NCBI GenBank assembly: GCA_032718475.1
Contig: JAUCBJ010008988.1
Span: 1-64,000 of the forward strand
DNA length: 64,000 bases
Reading direction: 5' to 3'
DNA from: Nemertoderma westbladi
Lineage: Eukaryota; Xenacoelomorpha; Nemertodermatida; Nemertodermatidae
Position numbers and translations under genes: made by a program
Shown here: positions 19,300-28,744 of the stretch, in pieces
Layout of the letters: each line of letters opens with the position of its first letter
Numbering within the stretch: position 1 is the stretch's first letter
Notes under the pieces: generated by a model
The model's database searches: none
Seen by the model: only the letters and a program-made list of their open reading frames with translations
Told to the model about the DNA's origin: nothing

Positions 19300-22200
19300 C
19301 TACTACTACTAGGATCGGCATGCTGCATTGCAGCTGCATTTTTAAGAATGCTGTGCCGGCTTGTCAACAAAATTGCACCGCCACAACTCCCTATTACCCA
19401 TGACATTTGCTAGATCATCCGCATCTTTAAGGCCAGTGTCCTTTAAGATGCGTCTCAAGAAAGTCATGGGCTGTCCACCATGCTTATTCACTCCATGAGG
19501 CTGCCAAAGTACAAGATTATGCACTGGCTGGTCCTCACGGCGAAAGCAATGTCCTGCAAAGCGGAGGCGATTTTGTTCTAGTGTCAAGCTTGGGGGAACC
19601 AATGAGACACCTCCAATGTTATATAGTGTCTGGTTGGAGATGTGTGCATTGTACTTGACACAATGAACCCGGCGTAGCATTCTTGTGAATGTGCCATCCA
19701 GAGATTTGGTGTCCTCAGCAGTTAGAGCCCAGCCTGGACTCCCGTAGAGGAGTACTGGAACTACTGCTGCTCTAAATAATCGGACCTTAAGTTTCCGATT
19801 AATTCTCGGTGACTTCCAAATCCTGGAAAGCCTATTCAAGGCTGCCCATGCCTTTCCCTTACGTATTCGAAGGTCCTCACCTGACTTCCGGATCCATGAT
19901 CCCAGGTAACAGAAGTCGTCCACATGCTCAAGCATACCATCATTTGAGCTTATGCTCATCCGATCAGAGACTTGCTGAGGACTTTCAAAGTTAACTGTCA
20001 GAATTTTGGTCTTTCTGGAGTTAATAAAAAGACCAACACTAGAAGCAGCATGTTCTAATGAGCTGAGGAGCCGTTGGGCTCCCTCTAATGATTCTGAGAG
20101 TACTCCTAAGTCATCAGCAAAGTCTAGATCAGTTAGGTACTTGGCAGGATTTCCTCGACTTCTGGAGCCAGTAGGTGGAGTTATCATCACCCCATCATCA
20201 TTATAATGATCTAAGGACATGCGTAGAACATAGTCAACCACAATAATGAACAAGAATGGTGCAAGTGTGTCTCCTTGGAGGACGCCCCATAACACTTCAA
20301 ATGGTTCTGTGTCACCGTCAACAGTAGACACAAATGTTGTCGAACCATCGTATACTGATCTGATTGCTGCAATAATTTCATCAGGAATCCCATATAATGA
20401 AAGTATGCTGAACATACGTGAGCGAGAGACTGAATCAAAGGCCTTGAAGAAGTCAACAAAGATAACAGCCAGATGCCTGTCTTTCTTTTTTGATAACTCT
20501 TCAATTATCCTTCTAAGTGCCAAAATGGGCTCCATGGTCCCACGACCTTTACGGAACCCATTCTGATTTCCACGGAGCAGTCTCTCAATGGGATCCCTGA
20601 TGAGATTTAATAAAATCCTATTGTATAGCTTTGCAGCAATCGAGATCAATGAGATTCCCCGAAAAGAACCATAGAGTGTTAGGTTGCCCTTCTTGGGAAC
20701 TGGCACCAACTTATTTGTTTTCATCTCTTGTGGGACTCTTGTTGTTCGGTACATGTCTACTATGATGGGATAGATGAGCTTTAAACACTCAGGTATTTTA
20801 AAGACCTCAGGGGGAACACCATCTACTCCACTGGCACGATTGGTCTTAATGCTCTTTGCAGCAGCCTTCACTTCTGCAAAGGAGATATCGCCAATGGGAA
20901 TATCTGGGAGTACAGACTCAGACACTTTTACTTCTATAAAGTTATCAGGCAATACCCTGTCATTATTGAGGAGCTTTTCAAAGTGGGCTTTCCAACCATT
21001 GAGGCGATCGGCTGGTGATTCAGCCTTAACCTTGGTGGTTGGTTGGCTTTTCCGCCCAGTAAGCAGATTGATCGATTTCCATGCCTGGGATGATTGCCTG
21101 CTGTCGTCAGCATCATTGATGGCATCAACCTGTTGGTTTATTTGCTCCTGTAGATTAGCAGAGTACTGCCTGTTCAGGGACCTAGATGCAGCCTTAACTG
21201 CATTCTTGGCCGCTGTAGTCTGTTTGAGTCGGGACTCTTTCTGCGCCTTATGAAGGTCATTTCGGCACTTCTGAATTTTGTTGTCAGTCCAGGGGGCCCT
21301 TTTCCTGTTTCGAGGGTATACAGGAACTGTTTCTGCAGCTGCTAACTTAACTGCTTCTGTAAAGGCAGTATAGCCCTCACAGTGATCTGCCGCCTCAGAG
21401 GCAAGAGCCTCATGTCTGTTGCTCAGCTGTAGTGTGAAGCTGGATCTCACACTTGGCTGTTGCAACAGAGAGGACCAGTCATGCCGCGGCAAGGCAGATT
21501 TCGTTGTTCTGCTAGCACGCAGACTAAGTCTTACCTTGGCCACAATAAGGCGGTGATCACTGGAGAAGGGTCGAAGTGTAAATGCATTACAGTCTTGTAT
21601 AGAGCTCCTGTATTTCCTACGAAACAGAATATGGTCTATCTGGGACTTGTGACCACTGGGTCCACTATGAGTCCATAGCTTTCCAGTTCGCTTCTTGAAC
21701 TGGGTTCCAGCCGAAAACAATCCATTTCCAGAGATAAAATCCTGGAGATGGACAGAATTTCGGTTAACACTATTGCTATAGACCCAGGGCGATGTAGGTG
21801 ATTGATGCAGACTTGCATTAAAGTCTCCCAGGAATGTTAAGAATGCATGCTGATCCACTCCATCAGTAGCTGCTTGTAGATTGTGGTAGAAATTTTCCAC
21901 CTCCTCTACAGGGGCAACACTAGTTGGAGAGTAGCACACAATCAGAACCACCTTAGGAAACTTCTTAGCCAGTCTTCCAGAACATGAGAAGTGGCAACGG
22001 ATGATGCGGTTAGAGATTTGGTCTATTTTGTCCAATGCTGCATGTGCAGTTGGATTCATCAATAGACCAATTCCACCATTGCCACTATCATCTGCTGACG
22101 CGAGGGCGAGTCGCCAACCGCCCCCCATGTCCTTAATCAGAACCTCATCAGTCTGTCCAGTCTGCATTCGGTGCTCTTGAACACCCACTGCGCTAAGAGA

Positions 22201-22650
22201 AAGCTTATCTGCCAAGGCAGTCAGCTCACCTTGTCGCATTGGGGACCCGAGTGTTAGGGTGTTTACTGAGGCTAGTCTTGTGACTTGCCTCAGATTCACC
22301 AATGGCTTTGTTGGTCGGGGTGGAACATGAGAGTAGCCTCCAACTCCAGAATCCCTCTCCCCATCACAATCTGGCCTTCCTGGTGACCCAGGGTTTGGGC
22401 CAGAAAGGTCATCAGGAAAGGGACTCAAAGAATTGTTGGCTGCTCTCTCTCCAGTAGGGGGTGAGACAGGCAGCCGGTCAGGAGTTAACTGACGCCTGTG
22501 AGGCCGATTGTGTCCGGTAATTCCACTGGCCTCTAGTGGCCGGACCTCCGCATTGCTAATGTAATCCATAGTGGGGGTTGGGGGGTGCTTTTTTGCCGAG
22601 TCAGCTCTCGGGGCAAATACCACCATTTTTTGACAGTTTGACAGTTTACC
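19300..22650 (-). mobile_element. Intact non-LTR retrotransposon (APE-type, RTE-like clade unproven)
   Basis: A 3351-bp minus-strand element flanked by a perfect 60-bp target duplication. Its 3' end is a short UTR (AAATGCAGCTGCAATGCAGC) followed by (TAG)n, and its 5' UTR upstream of the ORF is only 24 bp. A single long ORF is present, with no separate ORF1 and no poly(A). A short 3' microsatellite tail and one EN-RT ORF are common in RTE-like families (family knowledge). The very short 5' UTR may mean slight 5' truncation. Perfect duplication and an undamaged ORF indicate a recent insertion. Confidence 0.93.
19342..22626 (-). CDS. LINE polyprotein: AP endonuclease and reverse transcriptase, 1094 aa
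   Basis: Single intact frame. Residues 1-105 are a Pro/Arg-rich leader. About 108-365 form an apurinic-type endonuclease: VGVQEHRM (147-154), GDFN (267-270), QIDHILF (329-335) and SSDHRL (355-360). About 585-860 form the reverse transcriptase: SFRGISLISIAAKLYNRI, NQNGFRKGRG, the catalytic VDFFKAFD (724-731), GVLQGDTLAPF (781-791) and FADD (836-839). The last 250 residues are the usual C-terminal region, with RFAGHCFRREDQPVH (1022-1036); no zinc knuckle is evident. The protein would nick target DNA and prime cDNA synthesis there. All catalytic motifs I can check are present. Partial copies lie on both sides. Confidence 0.95.
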   Translation of the reverse strand: MVVFAPRADSAKKHPPTPTMDYISNAEVRPLEASGITGHNRPHRRQLTPDRLPVSPPTGERAANNSLSPFPDDLSGPNPGSPGRPDCDGERDSGVGGYSHVPPRPTKPLVNLRQVTRLASVNTLTLGSPMRQGELTALADKLSLSAVGVQEHRMQTGQTDEVLIKDMGGGWRLALASADDSGNGGIGLLMNPTAHAALDKIDQISNRIIRCHFSCSGRLAKKFPKVVLIVCYSPTSVAPVEEVENFYHNLQAATDGVDQHAFLTFLGDFNASLHQSPTSPWVYSNSVNRNSVHLQDFISGNGLFSAGTQFKKRTGKLWTHSGPSGHKSQIDHILFRRKYRSSIQDCNAFTLRPFSSDHRLIVAKVRLSLRASRTTKSALPRHDWSSLLQQPSVRSSFTLQLSNRHEALASEAADHCEGYTAFTEAVKLAAAETVPVYPRNRKRAPWTDNKIQKCRNDLHKAQKESRLKQTTAAKNAVKAASRSLNRQYSANLQEQINQQVDAINDADDSRQSSQAWKSINLLTGRKSQPTTKVKAESPADRLNGWKAHFEKLLNNDRVLPDNFIEVKVSESVLPDIPIGDISFAEVKAAAKSIKTNRASGVDGVPPEVFKIPECLKLIYPIIVDMYRTTRVPQEMKTNKLVPVPKKGNLTLYGSFRGISLISIAAKLYNRILLNLIRDPIERLLRGNQNGFRKGRGTMEPILALRRIIEELSKKKDRHLAVIFVDFFKAFDSVSRSRMFSILSLYGIPDEIIAAIRSVYDGSTTFVSTVDGDTEPFEVLWGVLQGDTLAPFLFIIVVDYVLRMSLDHYNDDGVMITPPTGSRSRGNPAKYLTDLDFADDLGVLSESLEGAQRLLSSLEHAASSVGLFINSRKTKILTVNFESPQQVSDRMSISSNDGMLEHVDDFCYLGSWIRKSGEDLRIRKGKAWAALNRLSRIWKSPRINRKLKVRLFRAAVVPVLLYGSPGWALTAEDTKSLDGTFTRMLRRVHCVKYNAHISNQTLYNIGGVSLVPPSLTLEQNRLRFAGHCFRREDQPVHNLVLWQPHGVNKHGGQPMTFLRRILKDTGLKDADDLANVMGNRELWRCNFVDKPAQHS

Positions 22651-22710
22651 ACCAACATTTTGACAGTTAACTTCGACAGTCCTCGGGAAATGTCTGAACG
22701 TAGAAGCATA
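22651..22710. repeat. Target-site duplication, right copy (60 bp)
   Basis: Perfect repeat of 19240-19299. It marks the 5' end of the minus-strand LINE at 22650. Confidence 0.95.
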
Positions 22711-23300
22711 TGGTGGTCTGGGTGTGCTTGAGCATGTGAATGACTTCTGCTATACCTGGGATAACATATCCCCAACCGCAAGTCATATGTCGAAGACCTT
22801 CGAAACACAAGGGGAAGGCACGGGGCACTATTTAGAGCAGCAATAGAAACAGTGCTCCTATATAGGAGTCCATGCTGGCATTGCTGGGATAAACTGCTGA
22901 AGATACCAAATCTCTGCATGGCACATTCACAAGAATGCTACGTCGGGTTATCTTTGTCAACTACAATGCATACATCTCCAACCAAACACTATATATAACA
23001 TTGGAGGTGTCCCATTGATTGGTCCGCCCAAGCTTGATAGTTGGGCAAAGCCGCCTCCGCTTCGCAGGACATTGCTTTTGCCGTGAGGACCAACCTGTGC
23101 GCAATCTTGTGCTGATGGAGAACATAAACAAGGTTGACAGCCCATGACTTTCTTAAAACGCCTCATAAAGGACACTGGCCTTGACGATGCGGATAATCTC
23201 GAGAAAGTCATGGGGGATAGGGAGTTGTGTAGGTGCGATTTTGTTGACAAGCCGGCATAACATTCTTAATGCAAGCTGCATTACAGCAAGCCAAATGTAG
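22711..23300 (+). pseudogene. Older LINE copy, 3' half, after the nested insertion
   Basis: Continues the plus-strand copy broken at 19239. It covers the region encoding LEHV.DFCYLG, then the C-terminal block (CAGGACATTGCTTTTGCCG, GAGGACCAACCTGTGCGCAA), and ends in the family 3' UTR near AAGCCGGCATAACATTCTTA (23250-23269). It carries multiple frameshifts. When rejoined across the insertion and one copy of the 60-bp duplication, the old copy is collinear with the intact element. Confidence 0.88.
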
Positions 23301-24417
23301 TGTAGATGTGCATAGCATAGCCAGCATAGCATATCAATGGCCTGATGCAATGGCAGCAGGCCGATTATAGATCGAGATATATACCATTTACCACAGCATA
23401 TTTGATAGTATTGGCAGACATACAATAGTACATCTATCTAGCAAAGGGAGCTAGTTAAATGTCATAGCCATAATCATAGTCTGGTTATAACTGTAGGACA
23501 TCTAACGCTAACACATATCCCAGCATAGCTAACTAACAGTAAAACGTTTTAATAATTCCATGATGATGTACTGCCTTATAACGTTATAAGATTTTAGTTA
23601 AGCCTTTCCTTTTGAGTGGCCCTCGCCCTTTGCCTGGATTGACTTACACGTGGTAGTGGTTGAAAACTTGAAAGGCAATCTTAGTTCAAATTTTTTTTGT
23701 TAATTTATATTTTTGCTTTAGTTTGTTTTACAATCAATTAGTAAAGCCTAAGCCACAATATACTAAATTTGTACGTAGTTATATAATAAGAATGTTTAAT
23801 GTAAGTAATCAAACTCTAATTACAAATATCGATATATATTATTTATTTAAGGTAAACTCAAATTAGCACGTAAAATCACCATAAATAACAGTATTAGCAT
23901 AAAAAAATATAATTTTTCATTAAATTTAATATAATAATAAGATATAATGATAATTAATAACTGTATAATATGTATAAAAACAATGGTCAAAAATAACATA
24001 TGATGTTAATGGAATATAACAATGCAATTATTTGAATTACTATAATTAAGTAGGTAATACTTGAATAAAAGAGGAAGACAAAAAAAAGTATAAAGCTCTT
24101 TATGTAAGGGTATCTGATCTATCTAGAATTTAGTTATAAATAGCAACGAATGTTGTATGGGACATAATTAATTATCGTGAATAATAAGACCGCTTAAATC
24201 TTCTATTTTAGTAAACGTTAGTTACACTACAATTCTAGTTAATACGGGATTTTGCACCAAACAATCGAAATTATTCTCTGCACTGCCCCTCGCAACACAA
24301 AAATTCAAAAATCATCATTTTCATTAGAAAATTAGAACATGTCATCCAGAAAAAAGCAAGTTGCATAAAATTTAATAATTTCTTCCGTTTCCAAATTCAG
24401 TTATATATAGTAGCTAA
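23301..24417. other. AT-rich gene-free stretch
   Basis: Contains a short run of AGCATAG-type repeats near 23310-23345 and long AT-rich sequence from 23690. No supportable gene or element was seen. Confidence 0.5.
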
Positions 24418-25345
24418 AGGTAAAGGCATGTACGACAAACCTCCCCACGTACGGGAAGTCTCCCTAAAGGTAAGGCATGTACGACAAACCTCCCCACGTA
24501 CGGGAAGTCTCCCTAAAGGTAAGGCATGTACGACAAACCTCCCCACGTACGGGAAGTCTCCCTAAAGGTAAAGGCATGTACGACAAACCTCCCCACGTAC
24601 GGGAAGTCTCCCTAAAGGTAAAGGCATGTACGACAAACCTCCCCACGTACGGGAAGTCTCCCTAAAGGTAAAGGCATGTACGACAAACCTCCCCACGTAC
24701 GGGAAGTCTCCCTAAAGGTAAAGGCATGTACGACAAACCTCCCCACGTACGGGAAGTCTCCCTAAAGGTAAAGGCATGTACGACAAACCTCCCCGCGTAC
24801 GGGAAGTCTCCCTAAAGGTAAAGGCATGTACGACAAACCTCCCCGCGTACGGGAAGTCTCCCTAAAGGTAAAGGCATGTACGACAAACCTCCCCACGTAC
24901 GGGAAGTCTCCCTAAAGGTAAAGGCATGTACGACAAACCTCCCCACGTACGGGAAGTCTCCCTAAAGGTAAAGGCATGTACGACAAACCTCCCCGCGTAC
25001 GGGAAGTCTCAATAAAGGTAAAGGCATGTATGACAAACCTCCCCACGTACGGGAAGTCTCCCTAAAGGTAAAGGCATGTACGACAAACCTCCCCAAGTAC
25101 GGGAAGTCTCCCTAAAGGTAAAGGCATGTACGACAAACCTCCCCGCGTACGGGAAGTCTCCCTAAAGGTAAAGGCATGTACGACAAACCTCCCCACGTAC
25201 GGGAAGTCTCCCTAAAGGTAAAGGCATGTACGACAAGTTCCCCACGTACGGGAAGTCTCCCTAAAGGTAAAGGCATGTACGACAAACCTCCCCACGTACG
25301 GGAAGTCTCCCTAAAGGTAAAGGCATGTACGACAAACCTCCCCAC
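24418..25345. repeat. Minisatellite, 50-bp unit, about 18 copies
   Basis: Near-identical head-to-tail units of AAGGCATGTACGACAAACC, then TCCCCACGTACGGGAAGTCT, then CCCTAAAGGTA. Variants include CCCCGCGTACGGG (24791, 24841, 24991, 25141) and one copy missing bases (GACAAGTTCCCC near 25234). Each unit holds an imperfect palindrome, CCCACGTACGGG. Open frames in the array (24464-24665, 25112-25498) are artefacts. Confidence 0.95.
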
Positions 25346-25787
25346 GCGCCAAACCTCCTTACCACTATCCGCTAGTACTGTATTGTTTATACGATGATCA
25401 CCAAACCATTTTACAAATTTAATCCACATAAAAATTCCAGAATTTATAAAATTTATCGCCTTTCTCTTCTCTAATGGAGAAACAAACGTAAACACCAATT
25501 GTTAATGCGCTAATAATTCTTCTCACTACAAAATAAAATATGCTGGAATAACAACTTTTTGCCTAGATAACTAACTACACGTGTCACACGTCCACATCTA
25601 TATAATCAATTAACTGGCACAGCTGCCACCTAATAGAATCTAGTTGACGAACATTTAAAGAGGATCGTTTTTTGCAGTACATCAGCTAGCCATAGTTAAC
25701 AGTTAATAAAGCCACGTAATGAATGATCAGAATAGAAAATCTATAACTGAAACTAGATCTTAGGACTTAAAGAGATGCAACGCCGTC
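25346..25787. other. Spacer between two minisatellites
   Basis: AT-rich, no gene seen. Confidence 0.5.
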
Positions 25788-26694
25788 AAACCGATGGAAA
25801 AGGTCAAACCAGTGGAAAAGGTCAAACCGGTGGAAAAGGTCAAACCGGTGGAAAAGGTCAAACCGATGGAAAAGGTCAAACCAGTGGAAAAGGTCAAACC
25901 GGTGGAAAGGTCAAACCGGTGGAAAAGGTCAAACCGGTGGAAAAGGTCAAACCGGTGGAAAAGGTCAAACCGGTGGAAAAGGTCAAACCGGTGGAAAAGG
26001 TCAAACCGATGGAAAAGGTCAAACCGGTGGAAAAGGTCAAACCGGTGGAAAAGGTCAAACCGGTGGAAAAGGTCAAACCGGTGGAAAAGGTCAAACCGGT
26101 GGAAAAGGTCAAACCGGTGGAAAAGGTCAAACCGGTGGAAAAGGTCAAACCGGTGGAAAAGGTCAAACCGGTGGAAAAGGTCAAACCGGTGGAAAAGGTC
26201 AAACCGGTGGAAAAGGTCAAACCGGTGGAAAAGGTCAAACCGGTGGAAAAGGTCAAACCGGTGGAAAAGGTCAAACCAGTGGAAAAGGTCAAACCGGTGG
26301 AAAAGGTCAAACCGGTGGAAAAGGTCAAACCGGTGGAAAAGGTCAAACCAGTTGAAAAGGTCAAACCGGTGGAAAAGGTCAAACCAGTGGAAAAGGTCAA
26401 ACCGGTGGAAAAGGTCAAACCGGTGGAAAAGGTCAAACCGGTGGAAAAGGTCAAACCGGTGGAAAAGGTCAAACCAGTGGAAAAGGTCAAACCGGTGGAA
26501 AAGGTCAAACCGATGGAAAAGGTCAAACCGGTGGAAAAGGTCAAACCGATGGAAAAGGTCAAACCGATGGAAAAAGTCAAACCGGTGGAAAAGGTCAAAC
26601 CGGTGGAAAAGGTCAAACCGATGGAAAAGGTCAAACCGGTGGAAAAGGTCAAACCGGTGGAAAAGGTCAAACCGGTGGAAAAGGTCAAACCGAT
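25788..26694. repeat. Minisatellite, 18-bp unit, about 50 copies
   Basis: Units of GGTCAAACCGGTGGAAAA with few variants (AACCAGTGG, AACCGATGG). One copy lacks a base (GGTGGAAAGGTC near 25907-25918), which shifts the frame. Since 18 is divisible by three and the unit has no stop in most frames, open frames of 264-325 codons appear on both strands (for example 25760-26737 minus, 25775-26716 plus). These are almost certainly not genes. Confidence 0.95.
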
Positions 26695-26905
26695 AGGAAT
26701 GCGCAGAATTACATGAGATGTGCCATTCGTTACGCATAACGTGTTCTCTCTGAGTTATTTGAATGCAATCAATGAAAAAATTAATAGAAACATATCAATG
26801 AAAAAAAAGGGATAGAAAAAAAAGCATCACAAAATGACACACATTGTGGACCTTATTTGTAGCACAGAAACAGGATTTACAATAATTAATTAGCACCAAA
26901 ATCCT

Positions 26906-28744
26906 CTAGATAATCACTCTGTAAGTAAAATCCCTGAAATTACATAGAATGGGCACAGAACTTCGGCGTTCTATCTCTGTCACCATGTCAACCAACCTGA
27001 CGAGGTACTTCCTGACCTTGGGGAAGTTGTCGTAGAGTTTATCAACCAGATCGTTGCGGACATGTGCCCGGGTGTCCAGGGCGCCCGCCAACTCGCCCAA
27101 CATCCCGGCGGTGCCCAGATCCACGGCCAAGATCTCCAGACACAGACGCCCCGCGAACAGTCCCAACACCCCCGACACTGCCGACATAGTCTGAGACTCG
27201 AGTTTACGCTTCACGTTGCTGGCGAGTTTCTCAGCTGCGACCACAGTGATTGTAACTCGTGGGGATGACGTCACTTCCGCTATAGGAGAATACTGCGGTT
27301 TCTCCATTTCCGTCTTAATAAGCGATGACGACACCGACTGAGGGAGCAGCTTCCGTTGTAGTAGATCGAGGACGTCAGGAGCGGAAACTCTTCTCTCTAC
27401 GTTCTTATCCTTCTCCGGGTAACGAAGCGTTGCGGATTGCGGTTCGGAGTCGGACACAACGACGGTGTAGGGCGAGTCGTCGTCGGGAGGGTCGTAACGG
27501 AGTTCGCAGGGGAGTCCGAGCGACCAAACATCGGCGGCGAGACGGGTTGCGGCGCGGGAAGGACCGCCGGCGCAGTGCAGCCGCACCGTGGTGGCCTCGG
27601 GGGCCACGGAGGATACGGCGAGGAGTTTCTCGAGGATCAGAGAGACGCCGCAGGCAGAGCGCGACGGGTCGGCGACTCCGGCCGGAGCCGGAACGAGCGC
27701 GCGCGGACTCGGAACCGCGCCGAGCCCCGCTAGATGCGCCGAGTAGTCGCCGCCCGCCGCCACAACCAACGTCGCTTTCCGACGCGTCGCCTCCGCTACA
27801 ACCTGGAAGACGACCCCGGAGTAAAGACCCCGATCCCGGTAGACCAACCCCGGCTTCACCGACACCGGCATTCTCACGCCCAACGCCACGGCGAGCTCGC
27901 ACACTCGCTCCACGCTGCGATAAGCGCGTCTCACATCCCCCGCTTTACTGCGAATCAACGTCTTTAGAGGGCCGCCGATTTTAGCGAGAGGGCCGCCGCA
28001 CTCCAGGTAGGACCGCAGGAGATCCCCATCGACTCCGATCTCTCTGAGACGCTCCTGAAGACGCGCTCGGGATCCAACCGCCCGACTGTCCGACAGAATG
28101 TCCAACACTTTGCTCTGCTTCTCCTCGCTGTGAATATCGCATCGCGACAGTATGGAGTCCAGCAACCCCGTGTGGTTGATATTCACAGAGAACTTGTAAT
28201 CCTCCGTGGTGAGACACTCGTCCACGACTTCCTGCACTACAAGGAGGAGTTCGGCGACGGAGAACTCGGCGCCGCTCGGTTCGACTCGATCGACGATATC
28301 GAAGGCGCACTCGACGACCTCGCGGGGATGGGAGCTCGGGAGTCGTCTCGCTCGGTAGACGCGGCCCACGGCGAAACGACGAACGCGAGGGAGCGAATTG
28401 CGAGCGACGTAGCGCGCGAACGGGGTGCGCAGATTGCGCGGGAGGAGGACCACGGTGCCGCTCGCGTCCAGCAGTCGCACCTGGGAGTCGTCCACGCGGT
28501 CCGTCTGGGATCGCAGCAACGGCGGGTCGATCCCGACCCCGCCGTGTCTCGCGAATACCTTGCGGACGGCGGTGTCTACGTGCTGGCGACGGTGCAGCGC
28601 CGTCTGGGAGACGGTCGCGTAGCAGTCGAGGTCGTAGATGACGTCACTAGCGAGGCTGTTGGTTTGGTCGAAGAGTTTGTGGAGAAGGTATTGGTACATG
28701 GTGGATTGCTTATTGGCAACAGTGGAAGTCAAAATATCCTGAAC
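26906..28744 (-). CDS. EIF2AK4: GCN2 exon 5: HisRS-like and C-terminal domains
   Basis: 612 codons plus stop in one exon, starting VQDILTSTVANKQSTMYQYL. HisRS-like features include FARHGGVGIDPPLL, LLPRNLRTPFARYVARNSL, GRVYRARRLPSSHPREVVEC (matching the histidyl-tRNA synthetase motif 2 region as found in GCN2) and, later, KPGLVYRDRGLYSGVVFQ. The end (FPKVRKYLVRLVDMV to FRDFTYRVII) is the C-terminal domain. The segment 27400-28650 is far more GC-rich than any other gene in the window, with heavy use of CGC/CGG/GCG codons. Confidence 0.94.
   Translation of the reverse strand, partial: VQDILTSTVANKQSTMYQYLLHKLFDQTNSLASDVIYDLDCYATVSQTALHRRQHVDTAVRKVFARHGGVGIDPPLLRSQTDRVDDSQVRLLDASGTVVLLPRNLRTPFARYVARNSLPRVRRFAVGRVYRARRLPSSHPREVVECAFDIVDRVEPSGAEFSVAELLLVVQEVVDECLTTEDYKFSVNINHTGLLDSILSRCDIHSEEKQSKVLDILSDSRAVGSRARLQERLREIGVDGDLLRSYLECGGPLAKIGGPLKTLIRSKAGDVRRAYRSVERVCELAVALGVRMPVSVKPGLVYRDRGLYSGVVFQVVAEATRRKATLVVAAGGDYSAHLAGLGAVPSPRALVPAPAGVADPSRSACGVSLILEKLLAVSSVAPEATTVRLHCAGGPSRAATRLAADVWSLGLPCELRYDPPDDDSPYTVVVSDSEPQSATLRYPEKDKNVERRVSAPDVLDLLQRKLLPQSVSSSLIKTEMEKPQYSPIAEVTSSPRVTITVVAAEKLASNVKRKLESQTMSAVSGVLGLFAGRLCLEILAVDLGTAGMLGELAGALDTRAHVRNDLVDKLYDNFPKVRKYLVRLVDMVTEIERRSSVPILCNFRDFTYRVII

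Noticed and set aside
20774-21253. 159-codon plus-strand frame
   Set aside because: Reverse-strand shadow of the intact LINE ORF.
24418-25345. Possible CRISPR array
   Set aside because: Units are directly tandem with no variable spacers, and the context is eukaryotic. The same applies to the 18-, 28-, 31- and 36-bp arrays.
25760-26737. Four open frames of 264-325 codons on both strands
   Set aside because: All come from one 18-bp tandem repeat whose length is a multiple of three; no flanking domain, and equal quality on both strands.
27325-27984. 219-codon Arg-rich frame and neighbours on the plus strand
   Set aside because: Antisense shadow of GC-rich GCN2 exon 5, where few stop codons occur in any frame; composition is typical of such shadows.
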